Position numbers and translations under genes: made by a program. Below are positions 33,610 through 45,710 of a stretch of 64,000 nt of DNA, piece by piece (within the stretch, counting starts at the first letter, position 1; each line of letters starts with the position of its first letter). This DNA is from Perognathus longimembris pacificus (taxonomy: Eukaryota > Chordata > Mammalia > Rodentia > Heteromyidae), in NCBI RefSeq assembly GCF_023159225.1, contig NC_063175.1:1928755-1992754 (forward strand), written 5' to 3'. The notes below the pieces were generated by a model, which did no database searches, had not been told where the DNA came from, and worked only from the letters and a program-made list of their open reading frames with translations.

Positions 33610-33806
33610 TTTGGAGCTGGGAAGGTGGCTTAGTGTGGCTTGCCTAGCATGCATGGGCTTGATTCCTCAGTACCACATAAACAGAAAAAGCTGGAAGTGT
33701 CACTGTGGCTCAAGTGGTAGAGTGCTAGTCTTGAACAAAAGAAGCTCAAGGGCAGTGCCCAGGCCCCAAGTTCAAGCCCCAGGACTGGCAAAACAAAACA
33801 AAATAA
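33610..33806 (+). mobile_element. IDL-Geo SINE, older
   Basis: The left monomer (33610-33690) has small deletions. The Geo right monomer (33696-33790) keeps 'gtggctcaagtggtagag' and 'caagttcaagccccagg', the more tRNA-like form of the presumed B box. It has an A-rich tail. TSD is unclear. Confidence 0.85.
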
Positions 33807-34794
33807 CCCCAAAGACCCCTCCAACCCTCCTTCCTCCTGAAATTTGTCATTTCTGTTATAAATAACATTACTAATTTTCTGAGAAAAATAATATTTTGAT
33901 TTTAGTATCAACTCAGAACAATGGAGATGATCAAGATATTCCTCAAAACAAAATGTAAATATACAAACTAGTATATGCATAAAATACATGTGAGGGTTTA
34001 TTTTTTCAATTACTTACAAGCCAAGTACTTATTAATAATGTGACATGCCTGTCACTGTGCCAGATGAAAGACATAGCTATGGTAGTGATAGATATGTCAC
34101 TGCAGTCCTGAATTTACAGCCACTCTTAACATATTCAGTTCCTCTGTGGCATGGCACGAGTTTGCAGTATTGTTGGTCATAGTGTTCTTAGAGAATGCTA
34201 ATATTTGTCACAGCAAAACATGATTTGTAAAGTAAATCTCTCTCCCCAATTCTGAAAGTGAATTTCAAAGGGTACAGAACACTTATTTCTTTCCATTTGC
34301 TACAGACAACTAGATTTTCTCTATTGTTGCTGGAAAAGGCTGACCACTTATGTGTGGGTGAGGGCCTATGCTTGTCCTATGTGTGTGAGTTTCTGTGTGC
34401 GTTTCATCTATATGAAAAGTTGATGTAAGCACAACTGTTCAGGATGAGTCTGGAAATAACCTTAACCAAATGGAGCACTTTCCCATCTTGGCTTCTTTCT
34501 GTAGTCATGGGGTGTGTGGCAATCTGCTTCTAGTCTTGCAATGGCAAAGGAAATGCTTTTACTAAGGCTCTTCTCCATTGACTCCAACAGAGAGGTGATT
34601 CACTTATTTGGAGCTGCTGACCTCTAAGGTGGGAGACTAATGAAGGCTCCCAGAAAGCTTCTCATATCAGTTCCACAAAAGCCTTGTTTTCTGGAGGCAG
34701 CTCAGTGACTGGGGTTGCATAACCATTCCTAGATGTGGCCATTTAAGAGGAAAGTCTCCATGGAGACATTAGGGTTTGGCCAACTTTATCTTGA
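33807..34794. other. Unassigned DNA
   Basis: No gene or recognised repeat. Confidence 0.45.
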
Positions 34795-34970
34795 ACATTT
34801 TTAAATGCTAAGTATTGTGTCAGGTTCTATAGCTATATACCTTTTTCTTATTAAATACTCACAACAACTCTATTAGGAAGGTACTATTATTTAGAGATGT
34901 TAAATAATTTAGCTATATTGACCTGAATCGATTAAACAAGAGAACTGGGACTCAAACAGATTTCATTAAT
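34795..34970 (+). mobile_element. MIR fossil
   Basis: The core 'tactcacaacaactctatta' followed by 'ggaaggtactattattta', and the 3' 'gaactgggactcaaacagat', match the MIR order on this strand. Old and diverged. Confidence 0.7.
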
Positions 34971-35063
34971 TTTTCTAAATTCATGATTTTGATAGCCACT
35001 TGATTATATAGTTCCTTCAATTACCCTTAAATAGTTTACCCTTTTCTCCTTATTTGCTTTATT

Positions 35064-35250
35064 ATTATTATTTTTTTTTGGCATTCTACCACTTGAGCTA
35101 TACCTCTTCTTCAGGCTTTTTGCTGGTTAACTGGAAGTAAGAGTCTTGATGTTTGCTCTTCTTCAGCTTTGAACTGTGACTTGTGATACTCGGATTTCAG
35201 CTTCCTGAGTTGCTAGGATTATAGTTTATGGGCCACTGACCCCCAGCTTT
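35064..35250 (-). mobile_element. B1-Geo SINE, truncated
   Basis: The reverse of the B1 head ('cctgagttgctaggattata', 35204-35223), the linker ('gctggttaactggaagtaag') and the start of Geo ('accacttgagctatacctc') are present. The distal Geo part is missing next to a T run at 35070-35080. Confidence 0.75.
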
Positions 35251-38018
35251 AAAACATTTTTAACTGACATCAAATACTAATTAGTTAATTCTTTTTACAT
35301 CTATCTCACATTGAATTAAGTGAAACTAATAAACAATAATAAGTAATGTTTTAAGTAGTTTGCCTGTTGTATGGTGCTGATAAAATGGTAGAATGAAAGA
35401 ACACTGTATTAGGAATCCAGAGTCTTGGATTTGAACTCATTTCACCTCTCAGGCTGCCAAGAATATTTTCTTTGGAAACCTAATTTTCAAAACCTGTGAT
35501 GTCACTTTCATCTGCAAGCTGATATTCTCTGTCTTGGGAACACTGTTAGATCATTTAGAGCTTTTCAGAGGCTAGTATGTTTTTTTATATACAGTTTGTG
35601 ATATTAAAAATCAAATCAAGATATTGTTAAAAATATTCAGTGATACTTGTAAAAGAACAATAAGGAAGAGAATGGAAGTTGGTGAGTAGATTCTGGTTAA
35701 ACTAGACCTAACAGGATTCTTGATGAAGGCAGAATAGGGTGATTAGATGTGCCATGGGGTGGCAGGGAGGATGATAGAGGATAAAGAACCATCAGATATT
35801 GATGGCAACCAGGCCTTGGGAGCAAAGGGGAGGATGAGCTCTTTCTCAACTCAAGGTTCCTGTTAAAACTAGATTTTACAAGAAAGTGTACAGATGGACC
35901 TAGAAGGCTCAGAAATCTTAACAGTTGGCCAAGCAAAGAGTCATTGCCAGTATGAGTGAATAACTCACGTTTGCTTGTATTTTAAAGGCAGACCATGATG
36001 AAGATGTTGAAATGGCAGATTTCATGGAACCAACTTGACTCATAGGTTTCTCCCTTTGGGTTTCATGCCAGGTAATGAATTGCAAAATGAGTGGTTGAGA
36101 GGTGATGCTACTTGTTAGTTTCTAAGTGAATTCCATTTCTGTGATCTTAAGCAGAGGCGCTGTTCACCTGCCATATGGCAATGGATGGATGGAGAAGGTT
36201 CTGAGCTAGGCTGCTATCTGTCTGGAGTTGGAGAGAGCAGAGGAAGCACACCGACAGAGAGCATATGGTTTTCATGCAAGCTCTCTTTCAATTAAGTAGA
36301 ATATGAGGCCCAGAGGATGTGTGTGGGATTGGAAATGTGCAGGAGTGGAAAGGATTCAAATGCCAGAACCCAGAATAGGAAATAGATTCAGATCCCACAC
36401 TTTAGCAAAGATAAAAATGTATTAATATATAAATGTTTCTTCTATTCTTGATACTGCCATTTTAATTTGATATTACACCAGTAACAGAAGAAACTTTGTT
36501 TCTGGAATCTTCACGCACAATGGGGATATTTCTGCTTGATTTAATTTATTTTTTTTAAATTTCTTTAGGTCATGACATAATGTGATGAACAGATTCTGAA
36601 ATGCAAATGAGTTATTGTATGAAATCTGAAGAGGACATACTGAGCTCAGATTTTTATCATTGTGCCAGTGGTGTAAATATTGTGAGTTAAAGTCAAGAAC
36701 ATATGGCTAAAACTCAATATTCTACAAGGCAAAATATCCCTGTAAGCTGTTTCCCCACATTAGAAGTTATATTTCCTGTTCTTCCCTGAAAAGAACATAT
36801 TTCTCATATCTTTGGTAAAATGAATGAAAAAAGTCTGGCTTATTTTGGGTGATCTGAATCTACAGCCTATTTTTACCAAAATATACCTACTTTGTAAAGC
36901 AAGCATACTAAAGCACAGAAGCAACCAAGATGCTCTTCTGCCTTCTATACAGATACTAAATAACAGAACAGCACACATTTGTTGGAGCAGACAAGCCTTT
37001 CAACAGAAATATAGCAAAAATGCCCATACTTGTGAATGAATCATTTGAACATCTACTCTTATATAAAAGAAACATATCTGTATATTCTTCTATCCCTGGA
37101 TACCTAACAAGTGAAAAATAAGTAATTTAGAAAAATTCAAGTTTCTATTTTATCTATTAGTTTAGGGCAGTTGCAAGGCTATAGGATTTCAAATTTAAAA
37201 GTCTATTCAAATTTAAAAGGAAGTCTATTTAAAATTAAATAAAATCTTATTTAAAATTAGAAGGAAGAAATGTTTTCTGTAGCATTCAGGAGTTAACCAA
37301 GAGTGAAAAATTCTCTTTAGCATAAGCTTTTATTTTCAAACAAAATTAAAAGAAACTAGTGTTGGTTTTCTGTAATTAAAAAGATTGCCCAGGACACCGA
37401 TCTTAACAATGCTTTTAAGATAGATTTTCTGTCCTTAAGCTATTAACTGCTTTTGCGTTTTTATTTACTTGTGAATAAAGATGAAGTCCACAGATTACAG
37501 AAAATTTAGTTGCTGAAAATAAACAAAAAGAGGAAGTCTTTCCTTTCTATATCTTGGAGCTCATTTCAGTATGTATATTACTTTATATAACTATAAAGAG
37601 GCATTTAGGCACTGTGCCTAAGAGTATCCTTTTCTGGTCTTTCTATCTCTCACTTCTGATTTCTTAAAATATTTCCTCTTGGTTATATATTTTATTTCAT
37701 TAGCTATTTAGTCACAACACATCTTCTGCTTATTTTTCCCCTTTCTTCTCGGTCTCGCCCTCTGGCCTGTAGAGTATGAGGAAAAACTTCTTTATCTACA
37801 GGTTACTTGGAAAGAACCCTCGGCTCTGGTGTAATAAGAATGTGCAGCAGTGACCATATTGTCTCCTACCCATCCTCTAATTCCTCACTAGTCCCTTGTC
37901 TCCCCATTGCTGGTGGGTCCTCTGCTATCCTCCCCACTGAAGTAAGAGAGTCCCAAACCACGGAGGCGAAACTTACTCAGGTGGCAAAGTAGATAACGCT
38001 CAGGGCTCAAGAGGAATT
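35251..38018. other. Unassigned DNA, no gene seen
   Basis: Open frames stay below 80 codons. Small local duplications of 'aagtctat[t]' and 'taaaatta' occur at 37185-37260. No repeat family recognised. Confidence 0.45.
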
Positions 38019-38086
38019 AGAGGGTGTGGCTCAGTGGCAAAGCATTTGTCTCACATGGTACAGATCCACCACTCTATCTCCAGCAG
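38019..38086 (+). mobile_element. ID-like fossil
   Basis: 'gggtgtggctcagtggcaaa' followed by 'cagatccaccactctatc' resembles a worn tRNA-Ala-derived ID unit. The A-box-like word is good. The B box is degraded. Confidence 0.5.
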
Positions 38087-38213
38087 TGGGTGAGGGGGAT
38101 TGCTCAAAATAAATAACCAGAAGGCATGATTTCTTGTCTATCACTGCTATGAGTAGTGATGGGCTTTTAATTTTTTAATTACTTTATTCCCTATGTCATT
38201 ATTCTTATTTTGT

Positions 38214-38412
38214 GCAAAAGTGGAACTTGAACTCTGGGCCTTGCACTTGCTAAGCTTGCTTTTTCATGGCTGGCAAGCTGCCACATCAGTCACTCCTCTA
38301 ATCTAGCATTTCTAGTTAATTAGAGATGGAGTTTGTGGAGTTTTCTACCTGGGCTGGCTTCAAGTCACCATATTCTGATACCACAATCCTGAGTTAGCTA
38401 GGATTATTCTGC
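38214..38412 (-). mobile_element. Old B1-Geo SINE
   Basis: The Geo end ('tggaacttgaactctgggcc'), linker ('agttaattagagatggag') and B1 head ('gagttagctaggattat') appear in the order expected for a minus-strand copy. Confidence 0.65.
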
Positions 38413-40949
38413 ATTATTTTCATCTGGGATTCTCTGCACTCTTGATTGGAATTTAGCATCCATTAACAAGGCAACAAATAAAATCATATATAACATCAAA
38501 CCTATAAAATAATATACAAATCCAACCTTTTTTAAAAGGGTATATTGAAAAGGAAGATTTCTGCACATATATCTTAAATTGGAATTAAAAGTAAATTGTT
38601 TCTATTGAGATGCTAAGAGAAATGGAACCTTGCTAGCATAATTTCTTAAATTGTCTGGCAGCTATTGACATAGAAAGGACAATTCATTTCACTTGGATTA
38701 GTTTGGTAATTTGTATGAAATGAGACCATTCATTCTTCTATCTTTGACTGACTCAAAAATTGAATTTGTCACCAAAAAGAATGTTTTGGGGCTGCTGACA
38801 GAAAAAGAATTCCAATGTATAAAGATGAAACAAAAATAGAAAAAATGTGTGAGTTTATAAACAAGTTTGGATTAGGACATTAACAATGAGAAAGAAGAAG
38901 CCCTAGGGTGAATAAGTGGCAGGTTTTGCTGCAGAGAAATCGGAAATTTTGCATAGTAAGAGGGACAATAATTTGACTTTTTAGAAAATGCTTATGAAAT
39001 AGAGGAAATATTTGCAAAATGTCACATTTGCATGTGTGATGAGAATATTGTTTAATGTGATATTGAAGCTACTTACAGAATTAAGTTGACTTTGACATGT
39101 TTTACTTTGCAAACTTGCTTTTGTTTGGATTCCAAATTCTAAAAATATGTTGCACCTAAATGGTTAAGATATTAACTACTAGAGTTAATTATTTTAGAGA
39201 AAAAAATGAGAAAAGCATGTGTCATAAAGCTTCTTAATCTGTAGTGTTTCTTTAGATTTTCAAAACCTGAACATGTGTCAGGATACCAAAGAAATGGACC
39301 ACTACTGCAGGCCTGATAGATACTATTGTACCCACAAATACTTTGCTAAAAATACATTCTTTTAAATTTCCTCTGTACACTCTTTGCTTATGGTTGATAG
39401 CAAGAATATTCTTTTAGGATAATCCCTTCCATTAAGATCTGCCATCCATTGCTCAGCTAGCTCCTAGTAATAAAACTTCCTTCTCTTCAACTACCTTGCC
39501 TCTCAACTAACCAGCTCTTGTGCAGTGAGCAGATGGAGACTTCATGCAGTAATGAAGTTTTAGGGTGTATGCATATATTAAAATTCATTAAATTTTATGT
39601 GTTGAATATAGCATATGTTACTTTTATCTGAATAAAACTGTTAAATACAACATGGAAGGATGAAAATTGCTAATTTCATCTTCTACAAAACCATGAAAAG
39701 TCAGCTTAATAAACAAATGAACAGAATTTGAATAAGTAATTTACAGAAAAAATTGTTTTGAATAAACCTACAAAAATAATAATAAACCTACCTACACTTA
39801 AAGAAATAATAGTAAACCTTGCAACTACCCTAAATAAAAATAATAATAAATCTACTTACACTTAAAGAAATGACAAGTGATAGCCCAGTGTATATTCTTT
39901 TTTTTCTGTCAGATTGACTAAAAACTTGATGATGTCAAGTGATAAAGACATATTCCACATGGAATTCCTTTCTATAATTAGGAGCAGCCCCTTTGAAAGC
40001 AAATTCTCATTGTGTCCTCAAACTTGAAACTTACATGTATGTCTCTTCTCATAAATGTGTTATATTAGACATCCTGTGAACAGTCCCAGTTTTTGAAATA
40101 CTGGATAAACTATAAAAAATATCCTTGAAAATGAGCAGCTGGAAAAAGAGTGAGGTAGAAATGTAGTAATCAATAGCTTGGTTAAAAACATACTGGCACT
40201 TTCTCAAATTTCAAGTTATATGTTTTTAAAATAAGGTACAACCTTTAGCGGGGGAAAAAAAGAGCAGCTCTTGATAATGTCCACTTGTCCAAGTAATTCG
40301 TGTGTTCTGGATACTGAACAAGGATATCTTAAAAAGACATTTATACTAGGAAAAACAACAACAACAACACTTGGCAAAATGACTCCTCTTGCACATAATT
40401 GTTTAATTCTTTTTCTCACTATAGGATAAGCCCCATCTTAAAGAGAGGATCTGGTAGAACCCAGCCTTTGGTTAGAGGGACGCTCAAACATCATAACATC
40501 ATAATGATCCAAATGTAGTAAGTGGATCAGCCTGGGCCCAGCTGATGGAACAGTGAAGCAGCAGGAATGACTGATAATAGCAGATGTGAGATAAAAGGGG
40601 AGAATTTATCCTTAGGTGAAGTTGAGTCAAACTCCTGCCCACGAGCTCACCATGAGTCCCCTGGTTTTGGAGCACTCATTGCACTGCTCTTAGATGTGCT
40701 GCACCGTGTTTAGGTGTGTGCTACCCTTCCTCTGCCTTGCTTTACTAATACGCTTTCTTGTTCTTTGCCTCCATGTCTCTCAAATTGTTTTTAATTTTGA
40801 CAATCTCAAGAATTTGCTACACCAGCCCAGTCTGGAGGCCTTTCCTCTTTTAGGGATCTCCTCTGTGGAGTATCACTGGTTCTAGGACATGATTATGGTC
40901 TGCCAACACACTGGAATTTAGTTTGATATCAATGAAAAAAAAGTAAAAA
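38413..40949. other. Unassigned AT-rich DNA, no gene seen
   Basis: No exon-like or repeat-family signal was recognised apart from the local duplication listed separately at 39772-39876. Confidence 0.45.
39772..39876. repeat. 64-bp local tandem duplication
   Basis: A block of about 40 bp at 39772-39812 ('aataataataaacctacc', 'acacttaaagaaat') recurs at 39836-39876 with a few changes, an offset of 64 bp. Confidence 0.8.
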
Positions 40950-41811
40950 AGTTTCGAAGTAGTTGCAATTGAAGGAATATGTGTTTAAATCATCCATAGG
41001 TTTAATTTTAAAAGATCATGATACAATTAGAAAAATTTTAAATTTCATAATAGTGAAGAGATGGTGCTTCAAGCCCCATGATGCAGGAAAATTGATGACT
41101 AGAGTGGACTGTATGCATTCCAAAATAACCATATAGGAGATTAGTGATCTTATATATAACCTAAAGAATCTAGAAGAATACAAAAAGATGTGAAAAGAAA
41201 ATTGATAAAAATAATGTTATAAAGTAGAAAAAATTCAAACATAATAAATAGAAAGTCAGAAGTTGAGCATAAAAAGTATAGCAAATCTTAATGAGAATAA
41301 CTATCAAGAATAAACAGTTAATACCAAGAATTAAAAAGTAAACATCACTACAGGTTCCACAGAAATTTTAAAAAGTAAAATATTCAAAGCATGTCTAAAC
41401 CAATGTGAAATAATTTTTAAAAAGTAGACATTTAAAGATACAATGAAAACAACCTAACATTGTAATAGCTCATCTAAATAAGCTGATGATTATTGCCCAA
41501 ATATTACTTTATTAAACATTTTTCCTGAAAGAAAGCACTAGGCACCATCACAAAAACAGTTAAATTGACTACATCTTTAAGAAAATAACACCAGCATTAA
41601 AGCAACTGTTCCAGGGAACAGAAAAGAATAGGCAAGTATAACTTTAATATGAAAATCTGACAGTCACATCACATCAGAGAACCAAGAATAACCAAAATGG
41701 TATTAGGAAGAGAAACTAAGCTGGAGGCCCACACTAATAAGAGGACCTGTTCTAAAGATCTGAAATTAAGTGTATGTTATTGTAAGGTTTGTTAAGATAG
41801 GTAGCTATCAA

Positions 41812-42226
41812 TGAGAATACCACACGCGATATTTAGGCAAAAGAGAGAACTTTGTTTGCTGAACTGCCTGCCCAGCCATACATGGTGGAAATGCACATGG
41901 CCGAGTGGCCTGTCTGCCCTCAGCCTGGATTTATATAGGACAAAGGTGGAGAGAAGGTGTGGCTAGGTGTGTGTGGGGGGTGGGGGGTTGAGGGAAGGTG
42001 TGGCCACACATGATTTGGAGTGACCTCAGAACTTGGGACCCTCCCACAGTCCCATGAGGTGTATGTGTGTGGGGGGGGGGTGGGGGTGGAGTATCCAGGA
42101 TATGACCTAAGAGAAGGGGGAGGTGACTGCTTGTAGGTGTGCCAGTTACCTTTGTAACACAGGTACTAGGTGGAGACTTAAGCAAGAGGATGGAGGGGCA
42201 CCTGAATGGGACCTTACAGTTATGTG
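41812..42226 (-). mobile_element. LTR-like insertion in the ancient L1
   Basis: This GC-richer block lies inside AT-rich L1 fossil. Reading the minus strand, a TATA-like box (reverse of 'tttatatagg', 41930-41939) precedes a degraded poly(A) signal region near 41853. The plus strand has G-runs at 41975-41990 and 42071-42085. An 8-nt 'aatgagaa' at 41810-41817 and 42227-42234 might be a TSD, but the ends do not show TG...CA. Boundaries are therefore uncertain. Confidence 0.5.
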
Positions 42227-42351
42227 AATGAGAACATGTACCATCTCATTTCTAATAAAGTTGTACAAAGAATCATGGAAAAAATATTTTCAACACATTG
42301 TACAGGATCAATTGACTATTGATATGGAAGAATAAATATTGGCCCTTCCCT

Positions 42352-42354
<3 letters not shown>

Positions 42355-42383
<29 letters not shown>
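42355..42383. repeat. (AC)n microsatellite
   Basis: About 13 uninterrupted AC units, with a degenerate continuation to about 42415. Confidence 0.95.
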
Positions 42384-42385
<2 letters not shown>

Positions 42386-43140
42386 AATACAGATACACAT
42401 ACACACACATACACAGAGAAAAAGTGGAAAAGGTAAGACAGCTCTTTGGAAAAAACATTGGAAAATACCTTCACAATTTAGAAATAGGCAAGTAATTCAT
42501 TAGCAGGACACTATAAATATGCCAGCCATACTTGAAAAAAATGAAAATTTAGCGCATGTTAAGATTAGGAATTTATCAAATTTATCAAATTTATCAAATA
42601 ACAACATTACAAATGTGGACAAGATGAACCACAAAAAGCTTAAATAACTCAGTAATTATAGAAAAACCAAAAAAGATGGATAATAGACTTCAGAGACCTT
42701 ACAGAGAACAGAAATCCTATTGGTTAGTAAGTGTACAAAAGGTACACAAGATATTTAATAGGACAATTCTAACTAAAATTGCTACAGAAAAAACAATGAT
42801 TTAGACAAAACAAAACTTCCATTCTGAGTGCTGGGGAGAATGTAGATCATCACTTTGGAAAGCTGCCATAGGTACACACTAAACAAATCTATTACCAGGT
42901 GTTTACGCAACAGAAATACCCACATTTAACCACAGAAACACATGTATAAGAATGTAGGTAACAGCTCAATTCATAGTTGCTTCAAACTGGTAACTCAAAT
43001 AACCAAAAGAAAGGCTAGTTCCATATAACATGTGGTATTCACATAATGGAGTTCTTTACAGATGTAAGAATGAGAAACTCCAGTTATATCTAACACCATG
43101 AATGAAACTCACAAAGTCATACTGTGGTGATTTCATTGAT

Positions 43141-43950
43141 AAAGAGAAAAATTCTTAGATGTCCTAAATTTAATTACAAAGGCAAGAGGATAAAGGAAGA
43201 AGACTTAAGAGAAGTGACTCAGGTAACAGCTGGGCAAAATCAACATAGAGAGTCTTTAAGTTGAAATTCTCACTTTTATTCCATCAAGGCTAACTACCAG
43301 AGCAAAAGTTGGGCCTAGTTCTGGCCCAGTGGACATTTCTAACAGTTACATAAGGGTTTGGCTGGTGAGTTCATGAACTTGTCCTAGAACTTGATACTTT
43401 TTCTGGCTAGCAGGAACAATGGCTCAATAAACACTTATTTCTGAGATGCCTTGGTTTCTAGATGTTTGACTTAACACTCTATGCACGCAGTTCAATAAAA
43501 GGCAAAATTAAACTATCGTGTTAAAAGGCAGGTGTGACTAGGTCACCTTTGGGAGGACGATGATCTGCTGGAATGAGGGAAGTGCTACATTCACTGACCT
43601 GGGCTAAATTCTAGAGTTTAAAAAAAAGTCATTACTACTCAGTTGTACTTAATAGTACCTAAAATGTATTAGAACAAGAAATAGAATAATACTATGGAAC
43701 TTGAAATCTATGACAGTTCATTTCTCAGACATGGTTTTATGAATGGATACAACTTTGATACAAGGACATACTTCTATGCTCATGCTCCTCTTTCACTGGG
43801 ATGTATTCATGTCACTCAATAATAAGATATTCTTAGGTCGTGAATCTTCAACATCCTAACTCCGTCTATTCTCACATTGGCATCATCACTTTGTGTAATA
43901 TTTTCCAAATCAAGTTCATTAAACAAATTTGACCTATCTCTCCCAATGGG
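43141..43950. other. Unassigned DNA
   Basis: No gene. AATAAA-type words at 43425 and 43494 raise the possibility of worn LTR ends, but nothing else supports it. Confidence 0.4.
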
Positions 43951-43960
43951 GAAAAAGTAT

Positions 43961-44176
43961 TTTTTTTTTTTTTTTTTTTTTTTTGGCCAGTCCTGGGCCT
44001 TGGACTCAGGGCCTGAGCACTGTCCCTGGCTTCTTCTCGCTCAAGGCTAGCACTCTGCCACTTGAGCCACAGCTCCGCTTCTGGCCGTTTTCTGTATATG
44101 TGGTGCTGTGGAATCGAACCTAGGGCCTCGTGTATCCGAGGCAGGCACTCTTGCCACTAGGCTATATCCCCAGCCC
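43961..44176 (-). mobile_element. Very young IDL-Geo SINE
   Basis: A 24-nt T run (minus-strand A tail, 43961-43984) precedes the complete Geo right monomer and ID-like left monomer on the minus strand. The left B box (reverse of 'ggaatcgaacc', about 44110) is intact. TSD GAAAAAGTAT is perfect (43951-43960 and 44177-44186). The uninterrupted tail and perfect TSD indicate recent insertion. Confidence 0.96.
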
Positions 44177-44186
44177 GAAAAAGTAT

Positions 44187-44609
44187 GTTTTTTAATTCAT
44201 CAAGTTTGCCCAATTTACTGGGAAAGTTTTGTTTTGCCCTAGAAAAATTAGCAGATGTGCTTGACACAAGATTTCTTATTCTGGAGTAGGAAGGCTTTAA
44301 GTCCTGAAGAGAAGAAAACCTAGAGCACCTGGCCCAAGGGGACATCTTTTCCACATGACTAAGCAAGTCACACCGGCACAGTACCTGAGTGGGTAGCACA
44401 GCCCTGATGCCACTAACTTCTATGTCTCCTTGGATTAAATTGTGGCTCTGTGATTTGGAATAAATTAGTTGCATCAAAGGGAGAAAGAGTGCTTTATTTT
44501 CCTTTGATTTGACATTAAAGAATAAAGACCCATTTGAATTAGAAAGGGGTAGACTTTACAGGTTTTAAAGTATAGAGAATCTATACACAGATGTATGTGC
44601 ATATATATT
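44187..44609. other. Unassigned DNA
   Basis: Includes a 106-codon minus-strand open frame (44157-44477) that overlaps the SINE end and has no recognisable domain. Confidence 0.45.
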
Positions 44610-45540
44610 TGTAGAGAACTGTAATAACCCACCAGGCAGGGAAATCCCACCCCCTGCTGTGTCATGGCCTAGGACATAGGAGGGGGCGTGGCATTAAGCT
44701 TTGTCAGGAGTAAGGGCAGGGCCTGGGCATAGGGGGGAAAAGAGAAGAGCAGGAGGAGGAGAGAAGAGGTGAGTGCAGCCAAGTGGAGCACAACCAGGCC
44801 AGCCTGCAGAGTGGAGCAGAGACAAGCAGGCTGGCCAGAGGCAAGGGATGGAGCTGAACAGGGCCAGAGGAGCCGAGCAGAGAGCCGAACTTGGCTGGCT
44901 GGAGGAGGAGCAGCGAATGGAGAGAACTAAGCCAGCCTGAGGAGAGGAGCAGAGCAGTGAGCCATAATGGGCCGGCTGGAGGAATGGGGCAGAGCTGACC
45001 GGAGCCTTAGGCCTGGGGAGGGTTTGAGGCCTGAGGCCAGAGGGAGAGTCCTGAGCCTTAGGCCTGAGGAGGAGTTTGGAGCCTAGGGCCTGCGCAAGAG
45101 TCCAAGGCTTGAGGCCTGTGGAGGAGTCTGAGGCCTGAAGCCTGTGGAGGAGTCTGGAACCTGAGGCCTGAGGGAGAGTTTGAAGGTTGAGGCCTGCAGA
45201 GAAGCCTAAAGCCTGTGGGGAGGCTTGAGGCTTACAGCTTGAGGAGAGGGAAGGCCTACGAAAGGAAGTTTGCTCCTCTGGAGGTCTGGAGGTCTGGAGG
45301 TTTGGAGGCTGAGGTGGTTGGAGATTAAGGTGGAGGTTCGGAGTTCAGTTCAGAACAGGTCTCAGGTCTGGGTTCTCGGTAGCTAGTCAAGGACAAGGTA
45401 GTCTCAGGCTAGCATTTGGCGATGGAAGGCTGCTCTAGTTCCCGGTTTTAGGTTGTAAATAAAATCCCTTTGTAAATAAAGCCCTTTCCCACCTTAAGTT
45501 GTGCCTCGATGGATTATTCTTGCTCGTGGAATACATCAAG
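44610..45540 (+). mobile_element. Purine-rich LTR-like element with minisatellite
   Basis: A block of about 930 bp differs in composition from its AT-rich surroundings. It starts TGTAGAGAACTGTAATAACC, is rich in G and A on this strand, and holds irregular GGAGCAGAG-type units (44760-45000), then a 26-bp minisatellite (45004-45210). It ends soon after two AATAAA signals (45458-45463 and 45475-45480). Starting with TG and ending near 'ggaatacatca' fits an LTR, but I could not find a matching TSD. No coding frame is present. A non-LTR origin cannot be excluded. Confidence 0.55.
45004..45210 (+). repeat. 26-bp minisatellite, about 8 units
   Basis: Units start at 45029, 45055, 45081, 45107, 45133 and 45159, exactly 26 bp apart, with 25-bp units at the two ends. 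The core is close to GCCTGAGGCCTGTGGAGGAG followed by 'tctgag'. Divergence between units is moderate, so the array is not freshly expanded. Confidence 0.9.
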
Positions 45541-45655
45541 GACTATCCTCTCTCTGCCTGTCTCTCTCTGTGTGTTTGTGTCTATCATCTGTCTCCCTGT
45601 CTGTCTGTCTGTCTGTCAGTTTGTCTGTCTATCATCTACCTATCTCTGTCATCTT
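45541..45655. repeat. TCTG/CTGT-rich low-complexity tract
   Basis: Degenerate (CTGT)n with its best run at 45596-45620, on the 3' side of the LTR-like element. Confidence 0.88.
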
Positions 45656-45710
45656 TTAAAAAGTGGGACCTGTCTATATTAAAGAGTTACTTCTTTTGGA
45701 GTTCTGGGAT

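Larger units (their letters stand above)
40950..43140 (+). mobile_element. Ancient L1 (L1M-like), highly degraded
   Basis: Weak but colinear L1 signals are present: an RT-region pattern around 41500-41640 and a late ORF2/3' pattern at 42815-43110 ('gagtgctggggagaatgtag', 'ttcaaactggtaactcaaat', 'cataatggagttctttac'). No frame survives. It is interrupted by the LTR-like segment at 41812-42226 and a (AC)n. Confidence 0.5.

Noticed and set aside
45004..45210. CRISPR-like array
   Set aside because: Units are contiguous 26-bp repeats with no spacers, in a mammalian genome.
44610..45540. CpG-island promoter or exon in the GC-rich block
   Set aside because: It is G/A-skewed with few CG steps, ends with poly(A) signals, and has an internal minisatellite. 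It is better explained as an LTR-like repeat.
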